NCBI GenBank assembly: GCA_030040475.1
Contig: JASHTQ010000076.1
Location: forward strand, 1 to 23,573
Length of the DNA: 23,573 bases
Source of the DNA: Streptosporangiaceae bacterium
GTDB taxonomy: Bacteria > Actinomycetota > Actinomycetes > Streptosporangiales > Streptosporangiaceae
Direction of reading: 5' to 3'
This document shows positions 8,085 through 15,294 of the stretch, piece by piece. Both the position numbers and the translations under genes were made by a program. The number at the start of each line of letters is the position of its first letter. Within the stretch, counting starts at the first letter, position 1. The notes under the pieces are model-generated. The model was not told where the DNA came from. It did not search any database and saw only the letters and a program-made list of their open reading frames with translations.

Positions 8085-8945
8085 CGCGTGCGATCCGTCT
8101 GCCCTGGTCATCTCGTAGTACAGCCGGTGACGGCCGCCGGGTAGCGGCACGATGCTCAGGTACCGCAACCCTCCGCCGTGATACGGCGAGGATGCCAGCG
8201 GCCCGTCGCCAAGGCCGGTGAGCGCCGCGCCGTCCGTCCCGGTCGCCACCCCGGTCCGCTCCTCGTAGTTCTCCGCCGCGCTCGCCCGCCCGTCGTAGTA
8301 GGCCGTCACCGTGTCCCCGTCAAGCTGCACCGCGGTGACCCGCGTCCCCCTGGAGTCCCACCGCCCGGGCGTCCCGCTCAGCGCGGTCCCGTGCCACGTC
8401 CAGCTCAGCCCGTCGTCGCTGGTGGCGTACTCGGTAGTCATCTGATCCGCCTGCAACGGATCGGTCAGCGGGTGGCACGACGCCCACAGGTGCCACCGCC
8501 CGCCATGATGGAGGATCACCGGGTCCTTCACCGCGGTCTTGACGTCCCCGGGCAAGACGGTCTTGCGGTCGCTGACGTCGAATTCCCCGGGGTGCGCGGC
8601 CTCGGTCATCTCCACCCGCCAGTGCTTGGTCCCCGGGGTCGCGCAGCTCAGGTAGAGCCGCCACCGCCCTTCCGGCGTGCGCACCAGCGCGGGCCTCTCC
8701 AGCGACTCGGCGCCCAGCTGATCCTTGCCCACCGTCAGCAGCGGCTGGAACCGCACCCCGTCCGCCGACCGCGCCACCGTCACGGCGTAACCGCGTCCCC
8801 GCCCGATCGGCCGCCTGAGCCGGTAGGCAAGGAAGATCTCTTCGCCGCCGCCGATCGCGCTTGCCGCTCCCGCCCAGTACCCGGCCCCCTTGCCCGGCGG
8901 CTCGATAGCGACGACACCCCGCTCGTCACCCCGCGGCAGCAGCAT
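8064..8945 (-). CDS. Five-bladed beta-propeller protein, GH43/GH130-like, function unknown
   Basis: A 293-residue protein with repeated propeller-blade patterns, each ending in an aromatic strand: [27 protein letters not shown] and HRLYYEM. Blades begin with [20 protein letters not shown] and [10 protein letters not shown], the arrangement seen in the five-bladed glycosidase clans around GH32, GH43, GH62 and GH130. Candidate acidic residues occur in SLERP, VKDP and YDGR, but I cannot assign a catalytic set, so it may be a glycan-binding or non-catalytic homologue. No signal peptide is seen. The start is ATG 8945, with GGAGG 4 nt upstream. It converges on the sulfotransferase with a 21-bp overlap and is divergent from the S9 peptidase gene. 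A glycosidase role is inference. Confidence 0.7.
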   Translation of the reverse strand: MLLPRGDERGVVAIEPPGKGAGYWAGAASAIGGGEEIFLAYRLRRPIGRGRGYAVTVARSADGVRFQPLLTVGKDQLGAESLERPALVRTPEGRWRLYLSCATPGTKHWRVEMTEAAHPGEFDVSDRKTVLPGDVKTAVKDPVILHHGGRWHLWASCHPLTDPLQADQMTTEYATSDDGLSWTWHGTALSGTPGRWDSRGTRVTAVQLDGDTVTAYYDGRASAAENYEERTGVATGTDGAALTGLGDGPLASSPYHGGGLRYLSIVPLPGGRHRLYYEMTRADGSHALLTELR

Positions 8946-8963
8946 GAGTCCTCCAATCCAGCC

Positions 8964-8989
8964 TATTCATATCGGAATAATGGATAATA
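8964..8989. promoter_or_regulatory. AT-rich divergent promoter region
   Basis: Between the propeller gene and the peptidase gene lies an inverted repeat TATTC (8964-8968), 6-nt spacer, GAATA (8975-8979). It is followed by an AT-rich patch containing GATAAT on the plus strand (8983-8988) and TATTAT on the minus strand (8984-8989), either of which could be a -10. Another plus-strand candidate, TAGTGT (9075-9080), lies 46 nt before the peptidase start. Nothing else is seen in this 181-bp gap. Confidence 0.3.
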
Positions 8990-9126
8990 CCTGACTGGCC
9001 CCGCCCGAGTCACGTTCGCCAGCGTGTGCCTCGGGCCTGCCTCCCATTCGCCCTGAACCATAAACCACGCAGGATAGTGTCGGTGGCGGACATCGGCCCG
9101 CAACTCTGCAATTACTGGAGCCCCAT

Positions 9127-11652
9127 ATGCGTTACCCGCGCTCGGAGCGCGATCCGGTCGTCGAGATGCTGCACGGCGTCAACGTTGCCGATCCCTATCG
9201 GTGGCTGGAGGATCCCGACTCCGCGCGTACCAGGGAGTGGGTGGCCGCCCAGCATGCCGTCACGGAAGAGTACCTGGCTGGCCTCGCCTCCCGGGGCTGG
9301 TTCCGCGAGCGGCTCGGCGCGATCCTGGGCGTGCCGCGAGCCGGCGTGCCGCGCCCCCGCGGCGGACGCTACCTGCTCGATCGCAACGACGGCAGCCAGG
9401 ACCAGGACGTAGTCACGGTGGCGGACGACCTGACGACCCTGGCAGCCGGCGGGCGCGTGCTGATCGATCCGGCCGAGTTCTCCCCGGACGGGACGGCGTC
9501 GCTGCGCGCCGTGGTGCTCAGCCCGGATGGCAAGTGGGTCGCGTACGCGGTCAGCGAGGCCGGCAGCGACTGGATACGGCTACGGGTCCGTGCCGTGGAG
9601 TCCGCGGCGGACACCGCGGACGTGGTGCCGCATGCGAAGTTCATGCCCCCGGAGTGGACACCGGACTCCTCGGGGTTCTTCTACTGGACCTATCCGGAAC
9701 ACGGCCGCGCCGCAGGCGACGACCCGACGGCGCTCGGCACGGGCCAGCTGATGCTGCACCGGCTCGGCCGCGATGACGACGAGCTGATCTACCGGCCGGA
9801 CAGCCCGCGCCTGCTTGCCTGGCCGTACGTCTTCGCGGAGGGGTGGCTGATCCTGGTCATCACGCCCGGATCCGAACGCAAGCGCCTCGTGCAGGCCAGG
9901 CGATTGGCAGACGGCGCCGTGGGACCCGTCGTGCACGTGGTCACCGAGCCGCGGGCCCGCTTCGAGCCGGCCGGCCTGCAGAACGGCGTGCTCTACCTGG
10001 TCACCGACGACGACGCTCCGCGCGGCAAGGTAGTGGCGGCCGACCTGGCCCTGGTGGAGTCCGGCGGCACCGGCGCATGGGCCGAGCTGATCCCCGAACG
10101 GGACGACGTCCTGCAACGGGCCCAACGGGCCGGCGGCGGCTTCCTCGCGGTCTACTTGCACGATGCCCGGCACCGTGTCCTGCGGTTCGATGCTGCCGGA
10201 ACCGAGCTTGGCGAGGTGGATCTCGGCGAACCCGGATCGGTCAGCGAAGTCCGTGCCGAGGAGGACGGCCAGGAGTGCTTCCTCGGCGTCCAGTCGTTCG
10301 TCCGCGGCACCCGTGCCTACCGGGTCGACCTGCTCACCGGCCGGGCTGATCCGCTGGTCCTCACGGACAGGACAGCGCCGGTGCCCGACGTCACCATCGA
10401 GCGCCGGCTGGCGGCCAGCGCCGACGGGACCACGGTGCCGTACTTCTTGCTGCGCCCGGCCGGCGCCGGGTCCGCGCTGCCCACCCTGCTCTACGGTTAC
10501 GGCGGGTACAACCTGGCCATCACGCCATCGTTCATGGCGGCCTGGCCGGCCTGGCTGGCAGGCGGCGGCGCGCTGGCGGTAGCGAACCTGCGCGGCGGCG
10601 GAGAGTACGGCAGGCAGTGGCACGAGGCCGGCCGGCGGGAGCACAAGCAGAACGTCTTCGACGATTTCATCGCGGTCGGCGAGCACCTCATCTCGACCGG
10701 CGTCACCACGCATGGCCAGCTTGCGCTGCACGGCCGCAGCAACGGCGGCCTGCTCGTCGGGGCGGTGATGACGCAGCGGCCAGACCTGGCGGCGGTGGCG
10801 CTGCCGGCGGTCGGCGTCCTGGACAGGCTGCGGTTCCACAAGTTCACCATCGGCGCCTCGTGGATCCCGGAGGAGGGCGACCCGGACGTGGCGGAAGACT
10901 TCGCGTTCCTGTACCCCCGTTCGCCCCTGCACGCCCTCCGCCCGGGCATCTGCTATCCGGCGACGCTGATCCTCACCGGTGACCACGACGACCGGGTGGC
11001 ACCGGCCCACAGCTACAAGTTCGGCGCCGAGCTGCAGCACGACCAGGCATGCGACGCGCCGGTCCTGCTCCGGATCGAGGCGGCGACCGGGCACGGGCTC
11101 GGCAAGCCAAGGCGAATGGTCGCCGCGGAGTTCGCCGACATGCTCGCGTTCGCGGCGGAACACACCGGCCTCACGCCAGGCCGGGCGGCGAGCTTACCGC
11201 CGGACGCCGGGCCGGCCCCTCCCGTTTCTACTCCGCGGACCCGCACGGCAACAGGCTCGAATTCCTCGAACCCATCGAAAAAGGCTAATTGGCAGGAAGC
11301 ACCTCGAAGGCCGGATGCTTGGGCGCGATGGCGCGGATCTGGTCGTCGCTCGAGTCCGGCCCGGTGCCCTCGAAGAAGATCCCGACCTCTGCCTTCCACC
11401 GCCTCAGATAGGCGCGCAGGACCGGTACCTTCTCCTCGTCGGTCAGCTCCCTGCCGCGGAAGCTCTCGGCCCGCTTGCCAAGTCGCAGCTCACCGGTTCC
11501 TGCTGCCCGCAGGTTGCGTACCCACTGGGTCTCGCCGCGCGGCGCGACGAGGTAACGCCGGCCCTCGAAGGTCAGCAGGTTTACCGGCGTCGTCCGCCAT
11601 TCGCCGCTGGTCCGTCCCCGCACCGCAAGGACGCGGGAGCCGAGCACGCTGA
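9127..11652 (+). CDS. Prolyl oligopeptidase (S9A) with a non-native C-terminal extension
   Basis: A serine peptidase of the prolyl-oligopeptidase family, which cuts short peptides after proline. The opening [18 protein letters not shown] is the family hallmark. A propeller domain follows (about 60-400), then an alpha/beta-hydrolase domain with [16 protein letters not shown] and the triad: Ser538 in GRSNGG, Asp in GDHDDRV (about 619-622) and His656 in GHGLGKP. No signal peptide is visible, so it is probably cytoplasmic. The start is ATG 9127, with GGAG 6 nt upstream. Normal members end shortly after the EHTGL-like helix, here residues 678-682. This frame instead runs on for about 159 residues of Arg/Ser/Pro-rich sequence, first through the remnant of a VOC gene and then antisense to the next gene. 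The tail is therefore probably an artefact of a lost stop codon; catalytic function may survive. Confidence 0.85.
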   Translation: MRYPRSERDPVVEMLHGVNVADPYRWLEDPDSARTREWVAAQHAVTEEYLAGLASRGWFRERLGAILGVPRAGVPRPRGGRYLLDRNDGSQDQDVVTVADDLTTLAAGGRVLIDPAEFSPDGTASLRAVVLSPDGKWVAYAVSEAGSDWIRLRVRAVESAADTADVVPHAKFMPPEWTPDSSGFFYWTYPEHGRAAGDDPTALGTGQLMLHRLGRDDDELIYRPDSPRLLAWPYVFAEGWLILVITPGSERKRLVQARRLADGAVGPVVHVVTEPRARFEPAGLQNGVLYLVTDDDAPRGKVVAADLALVESGGTGAWAELIPERDDVLQRAQRAGGGFLAVYLHDARHRVLRFDAAGTELGEVDLGEPGSVSEVRAEEDGQECFLGVQSFVRGTRAYRVDLLTGRADPLVLTDRTAPVPDVTIERRLAASADGTTVPYFLLRPAGAGSALPTLLYGYGGYNLAITPSFMAAWPAWLAGGGALAVANLRGGGEYGRQWHEAGRREHKQNVFDDFIAVGEHLISTGVTTHGQLALHGRSNGGLLVGAVMTQRPDLAAVALPAVGVLDRLRFHKFTIGASWIPEEGDPDVAEDFAFLYPRSPLHALRPGICYPATLILTGDHDDRVAPAHSYKFGAELQHDQACDAPVLLRIEAATGHGLGKPRRMVAAEFADMLAFAAEHTGLTPGRAASLPPDAGPAPPVSTPRTRTATGSNSSNPSKKANWQEAPRRPDAWARWRGSGRRSSPARCPRRRSRPLPSTASDRRAGPVPSPRRSAPCRGSSRPACQVAAHRFLLPAGCVPTGSRRAARRGNAGPRRSAGLPASSAIRRWSVPAPQGRGSRAR
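11211..11288 (+). pseudogene. Remnant of a VOC (glyoxalase/bleomycin-resistance fold) gene, C-terminal tail only
   Basis: In a different frame from the peptidase, the plus strand encodes [20 protein letters not shown] followed by IEKG and a TAA stop at 11286-11288. The [14 protein letters not shown] pattern is the classic last strand of vicinal-oxygen-chelate proteins, with the Glu that serves as metal ligand. No other part of a VOC domain is found upstream, where the peptidase is coded. This is best explained as the tail of a deleted gene fused to the end of the peptidase gene. It is seen directly in translation; the deletion is inferred. Confidence 0.7.
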
Positions 11653-11734
11653 CGCCCAGCCCGGTGAGCACCGCCACCAGCTGGTTGAAGACGTTGCGGG
11701 TGAACCAGCCAGGCGCACGATAGTGATCGGACAC
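11285..11734 (-). CDS. Deazaflavin (F420)-dependent nitroreductase-family protein
   Basis: A 149-residue split-barrel protein of the Ddn-like nitroreductase/quinone-reductase family, which usually binds coenzyme F420 (some members bind other flavins) and reduces quinones or nitro compounds. The hallmark run is [20 protein letters not shown], then [21 protein letters not shown], which form the cofactor phosphate-binding strands. I place the start at GTG 11734 (MSDHYRAPGWFTRNVFNQL) because TAGGCT, a TANNNT-type -10, lies exactly 7 nt upstream, implying a leaderless mRNA. An in-frame GTG at 11755 would add seven residues but lies upstream of that -10. Its stop overlaps the VOC remnant's stop by a few bases. 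The extended peptidase frame runs antisense through most of it. Confidence 0.87.
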   Translation of the reverse strand: MSDHYRAPGWFTRNVFNQLVAVLTGLGVSVLGSRVLAVRGRTSGEWRTTPVNLLTFEGRRYLVAPRGETQWVRNLRAAGTGELRLGKRAESFRGRELTDEEKVPVLRAYLRRWKAEVGIFFEGTGPDSSDDQIRAIAPKHPAFEVLPAN

Positions 11735-11741
11735 GCCATCC

Positions 11742-11769
11742 AGCCTAGCCAGCACTCGGGCGCCATACT
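11742..11769. promoter_or_regulatory. Back-to-back overlapping promoters for two leaderless genes
   Basis: In a 41-bp gap, TAGGCT on the minus strand (11747 to 11742) ends 7 nt before the F420-type reductase GTG. CATACT on the plus strand (11764-11769) ends 6 nt before the glycosyltransferase GTG at 11776. The two -10 boxes are 16 bp apart, so each coincides with the other's -35 position. Neither gene has a ribosome-binding site. This fits two leaderless genes that compete for RNA polymerase. Confidence 0.5.
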
Positions 11770-11775
11770 GGGCAG

Positions 11776-13737
11776 GTGGGGACGGGAACGCCGGTTACCC
11801 CGGAAACAGCGCCAGCGCCGGTGCCTGCATCAGGAGAACCTCGCTGGCGCCGGCTCGTGACGCCATGGCGCTCGCCGGCGGATCAGCCCGCCTGGGCCAG
11901 GCCGGCGCTGCTGGCGGTCGCCGCCCTCGCGGCGCTGGCGTACGGCTGGGGCATGGCCGGTGCCAGCGTCGAGTCGTTCTACGGCGCGGCGGCCCGCAGC
12001 ATGTCGGAGAGCTGGCACGACTTCATCTTCGGTGCGTTCGATCCGGCCGGGACCATCACCGTCGACAAGCTGCCGGGCGCGCTGTGGGTGCAGGCGCTGT
12101 CGCTGCGGGTCTTCGGCTTCCACATCTGGGCGCTGGTCCTGCCGCAGGTGGTCGAGGGCGTGCTCACCGTCTTGGTGCTGTACCGGGCGGTTCGCCGGCT
12201 GGCCGGGCCCGCGGCAGGCCTGACCGCCGCGGTCGTGCTCGCCGTCACGCCCGTCACCGTGCTGCTGGGCCGCGGCAACATATCGGACTCGCTGCTGATC
12301 CTGCTGCTCGTGCTCGCCGCCGACGCCACGTCCGCCGCGCTGCTTTCCGGGTCGCTGCGGCAGCTGCTGCTGGCAGGCGTGTGGGTCGGCCTGGCGTTCC
12401 AGGCGAAGATGATCCAGGCCTGGCTGGCGCTGCCCGCGCTGGCCGCCGCCTACCTGCTCGCCGCTCCCGCGGCACGGCTGCGCACCAGGTGCGCGCACGT
12501 CGCGCTGGCCGGGCTGGTCACCGCCGTGGTCTCGCTGTCCTGGATGACGGCGGTCTCGCTGGTCCCTGCGCAGGACCGGCCGTACGTGGACGGCAGCGCG
12601 AACGACTCGGTGTACACGCAGGTCTTCGACTACAACGGCCTGGGTCGGCTCACCGGGGACTGGAAGAGCATCGCCGGGCCGCCGTCACCGCTGCTGACCG
12701 CGGCGGTAGAGAGCGGGCAGCTGCCGACCGCCGAGACCCTGGGCATCAGGCCAAGCTGGCACCGGCTGCTGGCCGGCCCGTTCGCTGCCGACAGCGGCTG
12801 GCTGCTGCCGGCGGCCGTCGTCGGCGCGGCGGGCGTGCTCGTCTCCCGGCGCCGCCAGGGCAGGCGCGACCCGCTGCGCGCCGCCGTCGTGCTGTGGGGC
12901 GGCTGGTGGCTGGTCCTCGCGGTCTTCTTCAGCGTCGGCGTGTACCTCAACGCGTACTACGTCGCCGCGCTGGTTCCCGCGGTGGCCGCGCTGTGCGCCG
13001 CCGGCATCGCCGCGTGCGGACCTCGCCCCTGGCCGGCCCGGGTGCGCCGGATCGCGGCAGCGACGGTGCTCGGCTGCGTCGGCTACGGCGCCTACCTCAT
13101 GTCAGGGACGGCGTCTGCCCCCGTCGTGCTCACGGTGGTGGCCCTGGTCGTGGCGGCAGGCGCCGTCGCCTTGCTGCTGCTGCCAGAGCCGGAGCCGGAG
13201 CCGGGACCGGGACCGGGCAAGGCCGGGCGCCCGACCGCGGTCGCGTTCGCCGCCGTGCTCCTGCTGCCCGCCGCGGCGTCCGTGAGCTGCGTCGGCCGCG
13301 GGCTGGGTCCGTTTGACACCCCGTTCGAATCGGCGCGGGCGGTGCGCATCAGCCACCTCCTGGCCACCGACGCGCCCGCGCTCACCACCGCAATCCAGCG
13401 GCTGGAGTCCATCACGCCACCGGGTGACGCGTTGTTCGCCGCCGACACGTCCGGGTACGCGCAGAGCTACATCCTGTACAGCGGCAGGGAGGTGCTGCCG
13501 ATCGGCGGCTACCTCGGCAACGTGCCGTCTCCGACGCTCGCCACGCTGCAGGCCGACATCAGCCGCGGCTACGTACGGCTATTCGTGCTGCCTGTAGCAC
13601 CGGAGGGCCCGGACCCGCGGGTGCGTTGGCTGGAGTCGCACTGCGCCAGGATGCCCCCGCCCGCCAACCGTCCCCCGGTCCCGTACGGGAACTTCCTGTG
13701 CGGCGGCCCGGTACCCGCCAGCGCGCCACGCTCCTAG
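11776..13737 (+). CDS. GT39/ArnT-like membrane glycosyltransferase
   Basis: A 653-residue polytopic membrane protein of the PMT/ArnT class (GT-C fold), which moves a sugar from a polyprenyl-phosphate donor to an acceptor on the outer face of the membrane. The conserved first extracellular loop is present: SFYGAAARSMSESWHDFIFG, then FDPAGTITVDKLPGALWVQA (about 88-107), where the acidic residues likely include the catalytic Asp. Next comes VLLGRGNISDSLLILLLVLA, also a family signature. About 11-13 hydrophobic segments are visible, then a C-terminal soluble domain (about 530-653). A short Pro-Glu/Pro-Gly repeat near 13190-13218 sits in a loop between helices. The start GTG 11776 is chosen on the leaderless spacing; an in-frame GTG at 11821 is possible. 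It ends 2 bp from the convergent reductase gene. Donor and acceptor are unknown. Confidence 0.88.
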   Translation: MGTGTPVTPETAPAPVPASGEPRWRRLVTPWRSPADQPAWARPALLAVAALAALAYGWGMAGASVESFYGAAARSMSESWHDFIFGAFDPAGTITVDKLPGALWVQALSLRVFGFHIWALVLPQVVEGVLTVLVLYRAVRRLAGPAAGLTAAVVLAVTPVTVLLGRGNISDSLLILLLVLAADATSAALLSGSLRQLLLAGVWVGLAFQAKMIQAWLALPALAAAYLLAAPAARLRTRCAHVALAGLVTAVVSLSWMTAVSLVPAQDRPYVDGSANDSVYTQVFDYNGLGRLTGDWKSIAGPPSPLLTAAVESGQLPTAETLGIRPSWHRLLAGPFAADSGWLLPAAVVGAAGVLVSRRRQGRRDPLRAAVVLWGGWWLVLAVFFSVGVYLNAYYVAALVPAVAALCAAGIAACGPRPWPARVRRIAAATVLGCVGYGAYLMSGTASAPVVLTVVALVVAAGAVALLLLPEPEPEPGPGPGKAGRPTAVAFAAVLLLPAAASVSCVGRGLGPFDTPFESARAVRISHLLATDAPALTTAIQRLESITPPGDALFAADTSGYAQSYILYSGREVLPIGGYLGNVPSPTLATLQADISRGYVRLFVLPVAPEGPDPRVRWLESHCARMPPPANRPPVPYGNFLCGGPVPASAPRS

Positions 13738-13739
13738 CG

Positions 13740-14282
13740 TCAATCGGCGTGCAGGACGCGGTAGTCGGCAAGCAGATGGCCACTCGGTGCGGTGGAGCTT
13801 CGGATCGATTCGAGCTGGATCGGCGGCAACCCGTCGAGTAGCCTTCGCCCGCTGCCGGCGATCCTCGGCGCGATCACGAGCCTGAGCTCGTCGACGACAC
13901 CTGCGGCGAGCAGTGCCTGGGCCACCGAGATACTGGCGTGGACTCCGATGTCGCCGCCCGGCCGGGCCTTCAGGTCACGGGCGAATTCGGCCAGCCCGCC
14001 GTCGACCGCAGTCGCATTGGCCCACTGCGGCTGGAGCGGTGCGGATGTCGCGACGAATTTCGCGACCCCGTTGATGAACGTCGCAAACGGCTGGATATCG
14101 CTGCCCGGCCAGAACTGAGCCCACTCGCCGTAGCTGCGGTGACCGAGGATGACCGCGTCCTGCGCCGCGATCACGGCAGCGAGGTTGGCGTCCATCGCGT
14201 CGTCCCAGTCGGTGATGAAGGAGTCGGGATCCTCGGCGACGCCGTCGAGTGACAACAGTTCGTACACGACGACCTTACGCAC
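13740..14282 (-). CDS. Dihydrofolate reductase family protein (RibD C-terminal domain-like)
   Basis: A 180-residue soluble reductase-fold protein. The start VRKVVVYELLSLDGVAEDPDSF and the block GDIGVHASISVAQALLAAGVVDELRLVIAPRI are typical of small stand-alone RibD-C/DHFR-like proteins common in actinobacteria (YwjB/YyaP type). These usually bind NADPH, but most have no known substrate. I start it at GTG 14282 because GGAGG lies 8 nt upstream and the family N-terminus begins there. The open frame continues 54 codons further up without any family resemblance and contains a 9-bp tandem repeat. It lies downstream of the methyltransferase gene on the same strand across a 175-bp gap, so cotranscription is uncertain. 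Confidence 0.87.
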   Translation of the reverse strand: MRKVVVYELLSLDGVAEDPDSFITDWDDAMDANLAAVIAAQDAVILGHRSYGEWAQFWPGSDIQPFATFINGVAKFVATSAPLQPQWANATAVDGGLAEFARDLKARPGGDIGVHASISVAQALLAAGVVDELRLVIAPRIAGSGRRLLDGLPPIQLESIRSSTAPSGHLLADYRVLHAD

Positions 14283-14349
14283 GCTCAGCACCTCCGGTTC
14301 GCTTGCCCGATGCTGCGTAGACGGTTCGCGCAGCCAGAACTCATCGGCC

Positions 14350-14376
14350 GCCAGGCCCGCCAGGCCCGCTAGGCCC
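14350..14376. repeat. Three tandem copies of a 9-bp unit
   Basis: GCCAGGCCC occurs at 14350-14358 and 14359-14367, followed by GCTAGGCCC at 14368-14376. It lies in the 175-bp gap between the methyltransferase and the reductase genes, which otherwise holds no gene. If the reductase frame were extended upstream the unit would encode Gly-Leu-Ala three times. Confidence 0.8.
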
Positions 14377-14457
14377 GTGGGGAGCCGGCCGGTGTCCTCG
14401 AAGCGGTCTCCCAGTGCCTTGCCGGCCCGCCGGCGCCATGGCATTCCGCGAGCGGCG

Positions 14458-15141
14458 TCAGGAAACCGGGCGCGCCGTGAACCAGGAGTGGTCGTCGGTC
14501 AGGTAGCGGTCGAAGGCGAGTCCGGCCGAGGCCAGGTCCCCGGATAGTTCGGACTCGCCGATCTCGTAGCTTCCCCACGCGTGCGTCCAGACCCGGTCGC
14601 CGACCTGGTACTCGACCTCCAGGAACATCCGGGGCGGCTCCCTGCGGGCCGACCGGACGATCCGGGTGATCCCGCCGGGATCCTCCCGCACCCGGGGCGC
14701 CTGCTCCACGGTCTCGAACCAGCCGGGCGGATTCTGCTGGAACACCGCCACCCCGTCGCCGTCCAGGTGCTCGCGGCAGGTGACCAGGAACTGGTGCCGC
14801 AGCGTCGGATCGACGTTGATCATCGTGCTGGCCAGCAGGACAGCGCCGAAGCTGCGACCCAGGCGCGCCTCCTGGATCGAGGACTGGAAGGTCGGCAGGT
14901 CCGGGACCCGGGCGAGCATCTCGGCCGATTCGTCCACGCCGACCACCGGGTGCCCGAGCGCGGCCAGCGGCCGCAGGATGCGGCCCGTGCCGCAGCCGAG
15001 TTCGAGGATCGACGCGCCCTCCGGGACGGCCCCGTGCACGATCTCCGGCTCCCCGAAGACCGGCAGCAGGGCGTAGAAGTCGACGGCGCAGCCGTCCTCG
15101 GCGATAACTCCGGGGCCGGTGCCCCGCTGGCCTTCATCCAT
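14458..15141 (-). CDS. Class I SAM-dependent methyltransferase
   Basis: A 227-residue soluble methyltransferase. Motif I, ILELGCGTGRI, lies at about residues 45-55 and binds SAM. Asp70 in VVGVDESAEML is the acidic residue at the end of beta-2 that contacts the ribose. ASTMINVDP follows at the usual position of motif IV. The acceptor-binding region after it is not diagnostic, so the substrate (small molecule most likely) is unknown. The start is ATG 15141 with a strong ribosome-binding site (GGGAGG, 7 nt upstream). It is divergent from the K+ transporter gene across 153 bp. I saw no resemblance in that gap to a c-di-AMP (ydaO) riboswitch. Confidence 0.9.
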   Translation of the reverse strand: MDEGQRGTGPGVIAEDGCAVDFYALLPVFGEPEIVHGAVPEGASILELGCGTGRILRPLAALGHPVVGVDESAEMLARVPDLPTFQSSIQEARLGRSFGAVLLASTMINVDPTLRHQFLVTCREHLDGDGVAVFQQNPPGWFETVEQAPRVREDPGGITRIVRSARREPPRMFLEVEYQVGDRVWTHAWGSYEIGESELSGDLASAGLAFDRYLTDDHSWFTARPVS

Positions 15142-15282
15142 CAGTCACCCTCCCGGGAAACGATGATCGATGACAGATGAACGCGCCCGAGCCGAGCCGC
15201 GCTTCCCGCGCCCGCATCCTGGAATCCAGGCTGAAGCCGGGCCACTGACCCGGCCGGCCCAGGTTCGCGCACGGCGATTGCA

Positions 15283-15288
15283 TAGGCT
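15283..15288 (+). promoter_or_regulatory. -10 element of the K+ transporter gene (leaderless)
   Basis: TAGGCT matches the actinobacterial TANNNT consensus and ends 6 nt before GTG 15295. There is no ribosome-binding site, so transcription probably begins at or next to the start codon. The same hexamer serves the F420-type reductase gene. Confidence 0.5.
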
Positions 15289-15294
15289 ACCCCC

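Noticed and set aside
9580..11163. A 527-codon minus-strand open frame opposite the peptidase gene
   Set aside because: Shadow frame; the peptidase on the plus strand has a complete catalytic triad.
13185..13218. Short GAGCCG/GGACCG repeats as a regulatory or mobile repeat
   Set aside because: They encode a Pro-Glu/Pro-Gly loop inside the glycosyltransferase in frame, so ordinary low-complexity coding explains them.
15142..15294. Possible c-di-AMP (ydaO-type) riboswitch before the K+ transporter
   Set aside because: No recognisable riboswitch core was seen, and the promoter lies directly at the start codon, leaving no leader RNA to fold.
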